Of a stretch of DNA of 13,097 nucleotides, positions 1-8,065 are shown in pieces. This stretch comes from an uncultured Marinicella sp. (GTDB lineage: Bacteria; Pseudomonadota; Gammaproteobacteria; Xanthomonadales; Marinicellaceae), in the NCBI GenBank assembly GCA_938008005.1, contig CALLLZ010000460.1, positions 1-13,097 on the forward strand, read 5' to 3'. The number at the start of each line of letters is the position of its first letter. Position 1 is the first letter of the stretch. Under the pieces are notes generated by a model, which made no database searches, was not told the origin of the DNA, and saw only the letters and a list, made by a program, of their open reading frames with translations. Both the position numbers and the translations under genes were made by a program.

Positions 1-666
1 TGGGCGGACGTCTTTATAAAGTGCATAAGCGGTTTCTAAATTGTGATTGAAAACATCAGGTGGACTTTGAGCTAAAATTTCCAAAGCTTTATCCATACGG
101 CCTTTACCACGAAAATCTGGGGTTAATATTTCTATTTGAATGCCTGGATTTTGTTCACGAACGGCAGCTATACAATCTACAAAGTGCTGGGCGCCACCAT
201 CTTTTAAATCATCGCGGTCGACGGAGGTAATGACCACGTATGTTAAGCCCATGTCTGCAATGGTCTGAGCTAAGTTTTCAGCTTCTTTTGTATCTGGTGC
301 CAAAGGTCTGCCATGGGCAACATCACAAAATGAACAACGCCTGGTACATACTTCACCTAAAATCATGAAGGTGGCTGTGCCCTTACCAAAACATTCATGA
401 ATGTTTGGGCATGAGGCTTCTTCGCAGACGGTAACTAAAGAATTTGAGCGCAGTTTACTTTTTAGCTTTTGAACAGCATTTCCGGTTGGAATACGTACCC
501 GAATCCAATCTGGTTTACGTAATCTGGGTGCATCGGTATCAAAACCTGCGCGGTTGCGATTGGTTTTGTTTGAGCCTAATTCTTTGGCTCCAGCGACCTT
601 GCGTGCCAGTTTATCAGCACTGGATTGGTTGGGCATTTCAATCGTTAAGGGCATTTTTTCGGTCAT
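1..666 (-). CDS. lipA: Lipoyl synthase LipA (radical SAM), C-terminus cut by window edge
   Basis: LipA inserts two sulfur atoms into the octanoyl chain carried by lipoyl domains (E2 subunits, GcvH), completing the cofactor. The 222 visible residues show both iron-sulfur sites. The auxiliary cluster that is sacrificed as sulfur donor is C-x4-C-x5-C at C81, C86 and C92. The radical-SAM cluster is C-x3-C-x2-C in CTRRCSFC at C107, C111 and C114. Downstream the conserved VITSVDRDDL and HNLET segments follow. The E. coli protein is about 321 residues, so roughly 100 C-terminal residues lie beyond the left edge. The ATG at 666 is preceded by a modest GAG-type Shine-Dalgarno seven bases upstream. It gives an N-terminus about 13 residues longer than E. 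coli LipA; an internal Met5 is an alternative. The gene follows lipB after a 34-bp gap and is the last visible member of the leftward operon. The identification is secure. Confidence 0.97.
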   Translation of the reverse strand, partial: MTEKMPLTIEMPNQSSADKLARKVAGAKELGSNKTNRNRAGFDTDAPRLRKPDWIRVRIPTGNAVQKLKSKLRSNSLVTVCEEASCPNIHECFGKGTATFMILGEVCTRRCSFCDVAHGRPLAPDTKEAENLAQTIADMGLTYVVITSVDRDDLKDGGAQHFVDCIAAVREQNPGIQIEILTPDFRGKGRMDKALEILAQSPPDVFNHNLETAYALYKDVRP

Positions 667-700
667 GATGTATCTCGCGTGATGTGTTTTATTTATTTTG

Positions 701-1357
701 TTAAGCCGCGTTAGCTGCCTGGGCAGCAAAGTTGAGCTGCTTACAAAATGCCGCAATGAGTTGCTGCTCCACTGTTGCGGTGTTAACCCCATTGGCTAAA
801 TCCGCTAATTGTATGACTTTTAGATCTGAAAAGCCACAAGGATTGATTCTCATGAAAGGTTCTAAATCCATGTTGATATTGAATGCAAGGCCATGGAATG
901 AGCAGGCTTTGCGGATTCTTAATCCGAGAGAAGCAATTTTAGCGCCTTCTACATAAACGCCGGGGGCGTTGTTTTTTCGTTTTGCTACAATTCCATAAAG
1001 AGCCACTGTGTCAATGATGGCTTGTTCGATGCCATTAACCAGAGATTTAACTCCAATGCCGTGGCGACGTAGATTAATCATTGGATAAACCACGATTTGT
1101 CCGGGACCATGGTATGTCACTTGTCCACCACGATCAACTTGTACAACAGGTATATCACCGGCAGCAAGTATATGTTCAGCTTTACCAGCCAGTCCTTGAG
1201 TGAACACTGGGGGATGTTCAACTAACCATAATTCATCAAGGGTATTTTCATCACGCTGATCAGTAAATTGCTGCATTTCACGCCACACAGGCTCGTATTC
1301 ACAGTGACCTAAGTGCCTCACAATAATGGTTTGCTCAATTAAAGGTTCTTTGTTCAT
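701..1357 (-). CDS. lipB: Octanoyltransferase LipB
   Basis: LipB transfers octanoate from acyl carrier protein to the lipoyl-domain lysine, the step before LipA. The family signature RGGQVTYHGPGQ begins at R76. The catalytic pair is visible as K140 in GAKIASLGLRIR and C174 in RINPCGF. The segment CSFHGLAFNINMDL between them is typical of gammaproteobacterial LipB. From the ATG at 1357 the protein has 218 residues, against 213 in E. coli, and the N-termini align (IIVRHLG versus ILVRQLG). The frame stays open upstream through an ATG at 1387 and a GTG at 1396. Those starts would overlap the DUF493 gene and add residues with no counterpart in E. coli LipB. None of the candidate starts has a convincing Shine-Dalgarno, so the start rests on alignment from memory. 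It lies 10 bp after DUF493 and 34 bp before lipA, which matches the pathway order. Confidence 0.96.
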   Translation of the reverse strand: MNKEPLIEQTIIVRHLGHCEYEPVWREMQQFTDQRDENTLDELWLVEHPPVFTQGLAGKAEHILAAGDIPVVQVDRGGQVTYHGPGQIVVYPMINLRRHGIGVKSLVNGIEQAIIDTVALYGIVAKRKNNAPGVYVEGAKIASLGLRIRKACSFHGLAFNINMDLEPFMRINPCGFSDLKVIQLADLANGVNTATVEQQLIAAFCKQLNFAAQAANAA

Positions 1358-1367
1358 CAAACGGAAT

Positions 1368-1646
1368 TTACAGTGTCCATTTAACATCTTCAACACTGTT
1401 AATGTCTTTATAAATGCTGACTAAATGATCTTTTGATAGGGCATAAACTAAAACAGTAACAGATTGGTATTTACCTGTGGAGCTGGTTTTACAGTTGACG
1501 GAGTTTGCAGAGACTTCTGGTGCATGTTGCTTAACCAATGCAATGATTTTATCCGCGAATTCTGGTGTGTTTGGCCCCATGGCTTTGACTGGGTACTCAC
1601 AAGGAAATTCAAAGCCTTTGCCTTCAATTTGGTCTAAGTTCTGCAT
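1368..1646 (-). CDS. ybeD: DUF493/UPF0250 family protein, YbeD-like
   Basis: This small soluble protein of 92 residues belongs to the family of E. coli YbeD (87 residues). The matching landmarks are PCEYPVKAMG near the N-terminus, the KQHAPE motif and the TGKYQSVTVLVYA strand in the middle, and a short hydrophobic C-terminal end (VEDVKWTL). The family has a small alpha/beta, ACT-like ferredoxin fold; its biochemical role is not established. No catalytic motif is visible. The ATG at 1646 shares its first base with the dacA stop in the string TGATG, which points to termination-reinitiation. A TTG one codon earlier is possible but less likely. The gene sits between dacA and lipB, as I recall it does in E. 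coli and many other gammaproteobacteria. That conserved position suggests, without proving, a link to wall growth or lipoylation. Confidence 0.92.
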   Translation of the reverse strand: MQNLDQIEGKGFEFPCEYPVKAMGPNTPEFADKIIALVKQHAPEVSANSVNCKTSSTGKYQSVTVLVYALSKDHLVSIYKDINSVEDVKWTL

Positions 1647-2878
1647 CAATCATCATCTCCAAAGGATTTGAACCACAGCCCTATGCCATCCATGCTGCGA
1701 GACCACCAGCCAGACTGTTCAACAGTTTGCAGCGCAACCAATGGTTTTTGCATCACAGTTTGGTCATTCAACATGATGTTCAGAGTGCCCAGTTGAGTAC
1801 CTTGTTGAATAGGTGCTGTTAATAGTCCAGGTATGTCTACATTGGCTTTGAGTTGATCGTATGAGCTTTTCGGTATGGTGATGAACAAATCTTCAGCCAA
1901 GCCCAATGAAACGTTTTCTTCAACGCCTTTCCAAATTTCAGGCTGAACTTGTTGTTCTCCAGCTCGGTATAGTTTGTGGGTTTCATAGAACCTGAAGCCA
2001 TAATTAATTAGTTTTTGTGTTTCATCAGCTCGGGCTTTTTCAGATTCAGTGCCCATGATGACATTAATCAATCGCATACCATTGCGCATTGCTGAGGTGG
2101 CAAGACAGTAGCCGGCTGCTTCTGTGTGGCCAGTTTTGAAGCCATCAACAGTGGGGTCCCTGTATAACAAAGTATTGCGATTGTGTTGTTTGATTTTGTT
2201 GAAAGTAAATTCTTTTTCTGAGTAAAAGTGATATAAGTCAGGAAATTCGCTGATCAATGCTTTGCCTAATTTTGCAACATCGTTGGCGGTAACTAAATGC
2301 CCCTCATCGGGTAAGCCGGTGGCATTGTGAAAGGTAGAGTCATTCATGCCAATTTTTTTTGCATGTTGAGTCATCATATTGGCAAAGACTTCTTCGCTAC
2401 CGGCAATGTGTTCGGCCAGAGCCACACAAGCATCATTACCAGATTGGACAATCATACCGCGGATTAAGTCTTCTACACGGACTTGTTTATCAACCTCTAT
2501 GAACATTTTAGAACCGCCGGTACGCCACGCTTTTTCACTGACTGTTATCATATCGTCTAAAGATAAGTTGCCAGATTTTATTTCTGAAAAAACCACATAA
2601 GCAGTCATCATTTTAGTGATGCTGGCAGGTTCAACTTTTAGATTGGGGTTGCTTGAAGCCAGTATGTGTCCGCTGTGAAAGTCCATCAAAATATAACTGC
2701 TTGCATTGACTTTTGGAGGTTCTGGAGTGGTATTAATTTGATTTATTTGTAACGAGGAATTTGGCGTGGGTTTTGTTGGGTTGTTTTGGGCGAAAGTAAC
2801 ATGGCCAAAAACGATAAAAAGCATACAAAATAACGTAGCAAGGGATGATGAATTTAAAGGGTTAGTTCGTTTTAACAT
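1646..2878 (-). CDS. dacA: D-alanyl-D-alanine carboxypeptidase (PBP5/6 family, DacA)
   Basis: This periplasmic low-molecular-weight penicillin-binding protein removes the terminal D-Ala from peptidoglycan pentapeptides and so limits cross-linking. From the ATG at 2878 it has 410 residues. It begins with a signal peptide, with likely cleavage after VTFA at residue 30. Next comes an N/T/P-rich linker of about 30 residues, longer than in E. coli PBP5. The peptidase S11 domain has the three active-site motifs: SITK at S86-K89, SGN at 146-148 and KTG at 248-250. A PBP5-type C-terminal beta domain follows. The last 20 residues (WW...LWFKSF) look like the amphipathic helix that anchors PBP5 to the inner membrane. 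The ATG has an AGAG site eight bases upstream and starts 5 bp after the rlpA stop. A GTG at 2887, overlapping that stop by 3 nt, is an alternative. Its C-terminus is coupled to the DUF493 gene. dacA is a family-level symbol; dacC is equally possible. Confidence 0.95.
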   Translation of the reverse strand: MLKRTNPLNSSSLATLFCMLFIVFGHVTFAQNNPTKPTPNSSLQINQINTTPEPPKVNASSYILMDFHSGHILASSNPNLKVEPASITKMMTAYVVFSEIKSGNLSLDDMITVSEKAWRTGGSKMFIEVDKQVRVEDLIRGMIVQSGNDACVALAEHIAGSEEVFANMMTQHAKKIGMNDSTFHNATGLPDEGHLVTANDVAKLGKALISEFPDLYHFYSEKEFTFNKIKQHNRNTLLYRDPTVDGFKTGHTEAAGYCLATSAMRNGMRLINVIMGTESEKARADETQKLINYGFRFYETHKLYRAGEQQVQPEIWKGVEENVSLGLAEDLFITIPKSSYDQLKANVDIPGLLTAPIQQGTQLGTLNIMLNDQTVMQKPLVALQTVEQSGWWSRSMDGIGLWFKSFGDDD

Positions 2879-2883
2879 TGAAT

Positions 2884-3639
2884 TCACTCTGTAATCACTT
2901 TGGCATCAGAGATGCCATTGGCTGTGATTTGGTTAATTAATTGGTTGATCTTTGATTCAGACTCTACTGGACCAATACGGACTCGATGCAGGGTTCCTGA
3001 ACTGGTTGATAATATGGTGACAAAGGTTTCAATTCCAAGTAATTGGCTGACTTTATTGGCTAAATTGTAAGCAGAAATTTTATCTGAAAAAGCGCCAAGT
3101 TGTAAATATGTTGATCCTTGGGTTATGGGGTTATTAACCAAATCTCGTGGAGATTTCACCACTCGGATGTGCACATCGGCAATGCCATCTTGGATAAAAT
3201 CCAAGGCTTTTGCTGCTGCATAAGATAAGTCGATGATGCGATCACCTACGAATGGCCCCCGATCATTAACACGCACGACTATTGTTTTGTTGTTTTTCTT
3301 ATTGGTTACTTCTACATAACTGGGTAGTGGTAAAGTTTTGTGTGCGGCAGTGAGTTTGTACATGTCAAAAACTTCTTGATTGGACGTTTGTCGGCCATGA
3401 AATTTTTTGCCATACCATGAAGCTTTTCCTGTTTCGCTGTAGCCATTGGGGTGGTTGTTGACTCGATAAGTTTTGCCATATACTCTGTAGGGGCTGTGGT
3501 TACCGTATTTACTTAAAGGCTCTGATTTAGGAACCCAGGGTTTGATATTTTTAGTGTCAATGTCGCGATACTTGTCTTTTTTACCGCATCCCGGTAAAGC
3601 CAGCAGTCCAACCAATAAAACCAAGAAATAACGATTCAT
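2884..3639 (-). CDS. rlpA: Septal/denuded-glycan lytic transglycosylase RlpA (lipoprotein with SPOR domain)
   Basis: RlpA is an outer-membrane lipoprotein that cleaves glycan strands stripped of peptides. The 251 residues begin with a lipoprotein signal ending in LPGC, with lipidated C18. The double-psi beta-barrel domain covers about residues 70-165: GKASWYGKKFHG, TAAHKTLPLPSYVEVTN and VVRVNDRGPF are family hallmarks. By comparison with Pseudomonas RlpA, the active-site residues are E89, H100 and D126, all present. A C-terminal SPOR domain (about 176-250, starting YLQLGAF and containing HRVRIGP) should bind denuded glycans at division sites. One oddity is TSNQE before the catalytic Glu, where many homologues have TSNGE or TANGE. 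The ATG overlaps the mltB stop in an ATGA junction. The setting among elongation genes suggests co-expression with the Rod machinery even though SPOR proteins act at the septum. Confidence 0.95.
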   Translation of the reverse strand: MNRYFLVLLVGLLALPGCGKKDKYRDIDTKNIKPWVPKSEPLSKYGNHSPYRVYGKTYRVNNHPNGYSETGKASWYGKKFHGRQTSNQEVFDMYKLTAAHKTLPLPSYVEVTNKKNNKTIVVRVNDRGPFVGDRIIDLSYAAAKALDFIQDGIADVHIRVVKSPRDLVNNPITQGSTYLQLGAFSDKISAYNLANKVSQLLGIETFVTILSTSSGTLHRVRIGPVESESKINQLINQITANGISDAKVITE

Positions 3640-4613
3640 GGTGACGCTTCTGTATTAGTTTGGTTTTTTTGCTTCAAGCTTTTGATCGCTTGCGACAATT
3701 GAAATACTGCACTGACATACATATGTGAATGGTTGTATCTTGAAATAACATAAAAATTTTGGAAGCCTTGCCAATAGACTTGCTCGCCATTTTCCATGTC
3801 CAGTTTAAGAACTGTGTATTTACGTTGAGTAGTTGATTCTGTTAAGTGCGGTTTGAGTTGATTGAATTTCATTTTTGAACTGGGTTTTTCAATCACTCTT
3901 AAAATTTCTCCACCGTTTTGCCATTTATGGGCTTTCAAGTAATTGGCAACACTGGCTATGGCATCTTGCGGGTTGTTGAGTAAGTCAATTTTGTTGTCAG
4001 CCTCAAAATCAACAGCATAGGCACGGTAGCTGGATGGCATAAATTGACCGAAACCCATGGCCCCAGCATAAGAACCTTTAGCAACCAGAGGATCTATATG
4101 ACTTTCTTGTGCCAGCGCCAAAAAATGTTTCAATTCACTGGTAAAGAATTTAGAGCGTTTGGGGTAGTCAAATGCCAGGGTGTATAAAGCATCCAAAACT
4201 TTATGGCTGCCCATGATACGACCATAAAAAGTTTCTACACCAATGATGGCAACGATAACTTCGCTCGGCACACCAGTTTCTGCTGATACTTGATCTAGAA
4301 CTTCCTGGTGTTTTTGCCAAAATTCCACACCTTCTTGGGTGCGCTTGTCAGTCATGAATATTTTGCGGTACTCAAACCATTTAAGGGTTTTTTCAGCTGG
4401 TTTACTCATTGCATTAATTATGCTTTGTTGGTGTTTGGCTTGACTGATGATGCTACGAACCCATTTCGGGTCAAGGTCTTTTTCAGTGGCAGTGTTTTCA
4501 ATAAAAGTGTCAACTTGTTTGAGGTCGATTTGAGCGAATAATCTACATGCTGTGAGTAACAGTATGAGAAGTAAATAGATTTTTGCGCGTTTTTTATTTG
4601 AGTATGTTTTCAT
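3636..4613 (-). CDS. mltB: Membrane-bound lytic murein transglycosylase B (SLT3 family)
   Basis: MltB cleaves the MurNAc-GlcNAc bond non-hydrolytically, leaving 1,6-anhydro ends. The 325-residue protein starts with a basic N-terminus, a hydrophobic stretch and an LTAC lipobox with C23. The residue after the Cys is Arg, not Asp, which favours outer-membrane sorting. The catalytic domain is SLT3-like: IIGVETFYGR places the catalytic Glu at E127. Further conserved segments are the LYTLAFDYPKR region and GSYAGAMGFGQFMPSSYRAYAVDFEADNKIDL with a following DAIASVANYL. The C-terminal YNHSHMYVSAVFQLSQAI is also typical of MltB. Its ATG overlaps the rodA stop by 4 nt, and its stop overlaps the rlpA ATG by 4 nt. 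There is no clear Shine-Dalgarno, so translation probably depends on coupling to rodA. Co-transcription with rodA and mrdA puts a glycan-cleaving enzyme under the same control as the glycan-polymerising one. Confidence 0.96.
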   Translation of the reverse strand: MKTYSNKKRAKIYLLLILLLTACRLFAQIDLKQVDTFIENTATEKDLDPKWVRSIISQAKHQQSIINAMSKPAEKTLKWFEYRKIFMTDKRTQEGVEFWQKHQEVLDQVSAETGVPSEVIVAIIGVETFYGRIMGSHKVLDALYTLAFDYPKRSKFFTSELKHFLALAQESHIDPLVAKGSYAGAMGFGQFMPSSYRAYAVDFEADNKIDLLNNPQDAIASVANYLKAHKWQNGGEILRVIEKPSSKMKFNQLKPHLTESTTQRKYTVLKLDMENGEQVYWQGFQNFYVISRYNHSHMYVSAVFQLSQAIKSLKQKNQTNTEASP

Positions 4614-5686
4614 TGTTGAATTAGTTTTTTATGTGAGTGAACAGATGTAATGATACCAAATGATACCAATAAAGTAAGCACTGAAGTACCGCCATAGCTG
4701 ACCAAGGGTAATGGAACACCCACCACCGGTAAAACGCCTGATATCATGCCAGCATTGATGGTGATATAGACAAAGAAAATCAGCGTTAGTGCCCCACAAA
4801 CTAAACGATTATAAGTATTTTTAGCTTGTTGTGCTATAAACAGGCAGCGCATGATGATCATAAAATAGAGTGAGAACAGTATCAATACGCCAAAGAAGCC
4901 AAACTCTTCAGAAAGTACAGAAAGGATGAAATCTGTTGAATGCTCAGGCAAAAAGTCCAGTTGAGTTTGACTGCCTGTGGTCCAGCCTTTGCCCCAAAAA
5001 CCACCTGACCCAATAGCAATTTTGGATTGAATGATGTTCCACCCATAGTTCAATGGATCAGCTTCAGGGTTTAAGAACATCAGTACACGTTGTTTTTGAT
5101 ATTCATGCAAGAAATGCCACAATAATGGGGCCGACAGCGCCACTAAAATGCTTGACCCTAAAATAAAACGCCATGATATACCAGCTAAAAAAATTACAAA
5201 CAGGCCGCTGGCGGTTACCAGAATTGACGTGCCAAGATCTGGTTGTTTGTAAATTAAACCTGTACAAATGCCAATTACGGCAGCTGCTGCCATTAAGTAT
5301 TTCCAATTGGGAGGTAAGGTGGTGTGGCGAAAAAGCCAAGCCACCATCATTGGCAAAGAAATTTTACATAACTCTGAAGGCTGAATACTGATGCCTAAGT
5401 CTAACCAACGTTGTGCACCTTTAACCGATATGCCAAAGAAAAATACCGCGATCAACAACATCACTGATCCGATATAAATAAAAGGGGTGAATTGTTCAAA
5501 ACGCTCTGGCCTGATTTGAGTGATGAAGTATAAAGATGTTAAGCCAAGACCAATCCTAACGGCTTGCCTTTCTACCAGCACCATACCTCCTGCGCTGTAT
5601 AAAACGACCAATCCAAAGGCAATCAATAACAGCAATAAAACCATCAAAAATGGATCGGGTACATAGGTAAAAAATCGCCTATTCAT
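4610..5686 (-). CDS. rodA: SEDS peptidoglycan glycosyltransferase RodA (MrdB)
   Basis: RodA polymerises lipid II into glycan strands during cell elongation and works as a complex with PBP2. The 358-residue protein is highly hydrophobic with about ten membrane segments. SEDS landmarks are clear: KGAQRWLDLG followed by QPSE, the KQPDLGT motif, and LPEHSTDFI, whose Asp (D252) matches the catalytic aspartate of the family. The C-terminal GVPLPLVSYGGTS motif is also present. The ATG at 5686 overlaps the end of mrdA by 8 nt (ATGAATAG) and has a GAG site seven bases upstream. The frame extends to a GTG at 5719, which would give 369 residues, close to E. coli. I prefer the ATG because of its Shine-Dalgarno and tight overlap. 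The stop overlaps mltB in an ATGA junction. Adjacency to PBP2 distinguishes it from FtsW. Confidence 0.97.
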   Translation of the reverse strand: MNRRFFTYVPDPFLMVLLLLLIAFGLVVLYSAGGMVLVERQAVRIGLGLTSLYFITQIRPERFEQFTPFIYIGSVMLLIAVFFFGISVKGAQRWLDLGISIQPSELCKISLPMMVAWLFRHTTLPPNWKYLMAAAAVIGICTGLIYKQPDLGTSILVTASGLFVIFLAGISWRFILGSSILVALSAPLLWHFLHEYQKQRVLMFLNPEADPLNYGWNIIQSKIAIGSGGFWGKGWTTGSQTQLDFLPEHSTDFILSVLSEEFGFFGVLILFSLYFMIIMRCLFIAQQAKNTYNRLVCGALTLIFFVYITINAGMISGVLPVVGVPLPLVSYGGTSVLTLLVSFGIITSVHSHKKLIQQ

Positions 5687-7571
5687 TGTCAGGCTCGTTA
5701 TTGTATTGCCCAGTACCACCTAACTGAGTAATGGCTTCATCCAAGGCTTTCGGTTCGGAGTAAGTTGATTGCATGTAAAAGTCAATGATCTCTCGGGCAA
5801 TGGGTGCTGCGGCTTTGGTTCCACTGGCGCCGTGCTCAGCAACAACGACTACCGCAATTTCCGGTTGCTCTACTGGTGCAAAAGCTATGAACAACGCATG
5901 GTTTCTTAGGTGCTTTGGCAGTTCATCGTTCTTTTTGTATATATCTTCTTCACTCTTACCGTAGACTTGTGATGTACCACTTTTCCCGGCGATCAAATAA
6001 TCGGTTGATTTAATTGCTCTAGCTGTGCCATTGGGTGCGTTGATTACGCTGGTCATGCCCTCGTGAACGGTTTCCCAATGTGCTGCTTTAATCTCAAAGG
6101 GTAGGGTGTTGTTACTTGGTTTGTCCTGTTGTACCAAATGTAAAGGGTTGATTTTGCCTTTCGAGGCTAATATTGACAGTGCCTGAGCCATTTGTACCGG
6201 TGTGATCACAAAATACCCTTGGCCGATACCAGTAATGACCGTTTCACCTGGAAACCATATCATGTCGCGGTTGGCTTTTTTCCATGCTCTCGATGGTAGG
6301 ATGCCCTGTTTTTCCCCACTAATATCAATGCCAGTTAAGCGACCAAAGTTGAATGGGTTTAAAAAAGCATGGATGTTATCGATACCTAATTTAACTGCTA
6401 AATCATAAAAAAATACATTGACTGACTCTGCCAAAGAGTTGACTAAGTTTACGTGTCCATGACCACCTTGTTTCCAGTCATGGTAGCGCCTTTTTTGTTT
6501 GGGTAATTGATAGTAACCATTGGAAAACATGGTGAACTCTGGGGTGATTAATTGATGGTATAAGCCAGCGAGTGCAATGTAAGGTTTGATGGTTGAACCG
6601 GGTTCGTAACCGCCTTTTATACTGCGATCAAACAATGGTTTTTCGCTTGAAGTAGATAAGGCATCATAGTTGTTTTGACTGATGCCATAAATGAATTGAT
6701 TGGTGTCATACCCGGGTTTTGATATCATGGCGAGTATTTCACCATTTTGTGGGTTGACTGCAATGGCCGCACCGGTCTCTTCGCCAAAAGCTTTATAACT
6801 GGCTTTTTGTAATTGCAAATCAATAGTCAGGTTCAAATTTACACCGTTAATTGGTGGTTTCTTGATTTGTTGGGATAGTTGTTTGCCTTGGGCATTTATT
6901 TCTGTAACTAATTGGCCTGGTATACCGTGTAACTGCTTCTCATAATATTTTTCAATCCCGGTTTTACCAAAATAATCATCATTGGCGTATATCTCATGAT
7001 CTTGTCGGTCAAATTCAGCTTGATTAATTTTGCCGACATAGCCCAGCAGGTGTGAAAACTCTATGGGGTGCAAATATTTTCGATTCAGGTAAGGTTCAAT
7101 GTTAAAACCAGGGTAGTGATGTTTTTGCACAGCAAATTCAGCCACTTGTTGTTCAGACAGTTTGGCTTTGATCGTCAATGGTTTAAAAACTGGGTTGTAT
7201 TTAAGCTGTTCTTTGATTCTTAATAATTCTTCTTTAGTCATTGACACAATAGATTGGATATCAACCAGTTTTTGATCCAGGTCTTTGACTTTTTCTGCGG
7301 TGAATTGTAATTTATAAGTGGTGATGTTTTCTGCCAGTAACACACCATTGCGGTCGTATACTAAACCTCTGGTTGGATCAATTCGACTGAACTTAATTTT
7401 GTTTTGCTCGGCCTGTTCACTGTAAGTTTGGTGTTGAATAACTTGTAAGTAGAAGTAGCGGCTTAATAATAACAAAAAAATTAAGCTAACGATTATGACC
7501 GCAACAATAATTCTTTCAGTAAAGATTCTTTTTTCGTGGAAAGGTTGTTTGAGTTGTTTACCCATGGACAT
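5679..7571 (-). CDS. mrdA: Penicillin-binding protein 2, elongasome transpeptidase (MrdA)
   Basis: PBP2 is the monofunctional class B transpeptidase that cross-links strands made by RodA and also activates RodA. From the ATG at 7571 it has 630 residues (E. coli: 633). A short cytoplasmic tail and one membrane anchor (about 20-42) precede the pedestal domain, which opens with DPTRGLVYDRNGVLLAEN. The transpeptidase domain holds the three motifs: S326-x-x-K329 in YEPGSTIKPY, SVN at 383-385 and KSGT at 530-533. The E. coli second motif is SAD, so this is an ordinary SxN/SxD variation. The RYHDWKQGGHGHVN segment is specific to PBP2 rather than FtsI. The frame is open further upstream into mreD from a TTG, but that would add 21 unconserved residues. 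An ATG two codons later (7565) is equally plausible. Neither start has a clear Shine-Dalgarno. The gene begins 5 bp after mreD and overlaps rodA by 8 nt. Confidence 0.97.
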   Translation of the reverse strand: MSMGKQLKQPFHEKRIFTERIIVAVIIVSLIFLLLLSRYFYLQVIQHQTYSEQAEQNKIKFSRIDPTRGLVYDRNGVLLAENITTYKLQFTAEKVKDLDQKLVDIQSIVSMTKEELLRIKEQLKYNPVFKPLTIKAKLSEQQVAEFAVQKHHYPGFNIEPYLNRKYLHPIEFSHLLGYVGKINQAEFDRQDHEIYANDDYFGKTGIEKYYEKQLHGIPGQLVTEINAQGKQLSQQIKKPPINGVNLNLTIDLQLQKASYKAFGEETGAAIAVNPQNGEILAMISKPGYDTNQFIYGISQNNYDALSTSSEKPLFDRSIKGGYEPGSTIKPYIALAGLYHQLITPEFTMFSNGYYQLPKQKRRYHDWKQGGHGHVNLVNSLAESVNVFFYDLAVKLGIDNIHAFLNPFNFGRLTGIDISGEKQGILPSRAWKKANRDMIWFPGETVITGIGQGYFVITPVQMAQALSILASKGKINPLHLVQQDKPSNNTLPFEIKAAHWETVHEGMTSVINAPNGTARAIKSTDYLIAGKSGTSQVYGKSEEDIYKKNDELPKHLRNHALFIAFAPVEQPEIAVVVVAEHGASGTKAAAPIAREIIDFYMQSTYSEPKALDEAITQLGGTGQYNNEPDNE

Positions 7572-7576
7572 CTGAA

Positions 7577-8065
7577 TTAAGAATTTCGCATCGTGGTTTG
7601 GATCCGATCCATCAGGTATTTCAACCAAGGCCAAACCAGAGCTGCAGTCAACAATGGGAGTAAATCATACCATTTTGGCTGATATCGATAGCTAATCCAG
7701 TCAATGACAGCTCTGATTACGATGTCATTGAAAAGCCACACCAGCACCATCATTAACAGCTGCCAAAAAGAAGTCATACGCAATTTTTTTGCTGATTTAT
7801 TAACCAAAAAAGATAAAGCCACCAATGACATGCCATGTTTGCCCAGCAAACTACCCATCAACACATCTAAAATTAAACCATAAGCAAAAGCCACAAACAT
7901 CACACGTGTATTAGCAGCATATAAAGACCAGTAGGCAATCATCAATGCAGCCCAGTGGGGTTGAAACATTGCCATGGTATCTGGCCAGGGAAATAAGGTC
8001 AATAAAATCGCAAACAAGATTGACAGATGCATCAACAGATTGTTTTGATTGTGTTGTTTACTCAT
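7577..8065 (-). CDS. mreD: Rod shape-determining membrane protein MreD
   Basis: MreD is an integral inner-membrane protein of the elongasome that binds MreC and modulates how MreC activates PBP2-RodA. The protein has 162 residues, the same length as E. coli MreD. It shows about five or six hydrophobic segments (roughly 9-26, 37-51, 56-72, 79-88, 99-118 and 134-150). The family signature is GLILDVLMGSLLGKHGMSLVAL at about residues 63-84. The ATG lies inside the end of mreC in an 8-nt overlap (ATGAGTAA). A GAGG site only about three bases upstream suggests reinitiation by ribosomes finishing mreC. It is followed after 5 bp by mrdA. The family is weakly conserved in sequence, so identity rests on hydrophobicity, the signature and context. 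Together these are convincing. Confidence 0.94.
   Translation of the reverse strand: MSKQHNQNNLLMHLSILFAILLTLFPWPDTMAMFQPHWAALMIAYWSLYAANTRVMFVAFAYGLILDVLMGSLLGKHGMSLVALSFLVNKSAKKLRMTSFWQLLMMVLVWLFNDIVIRAVIDWISYRYQPKWYDLLPLLTAALVWPWLKYLMDRIQTTMRNS

Noticed and set aside
444..668. Plus-strand open frame opposite the start of lipA
   Set aside because: It overlaps the conserved cysteine motifs of lipA on the other strand and its hydrophobic, aromatic-rich translation has no recognisable features.
1358..1396. Upstream extension of lipB to ATG 1387 or GTG 1396
   Set aside because: It would overlap the DUF493 gene and add up to 13 residues absent from E. coli LipB, without a spaced Shine-Dalgarno.
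7572..7634. Upstream extension of mrdA to a TTG inside mreD
   Set aside because: It would need a rare start codon, overlap mreD by 58 nt and add residues not found in PBP2; the ATG at 7571 gives the family's length.
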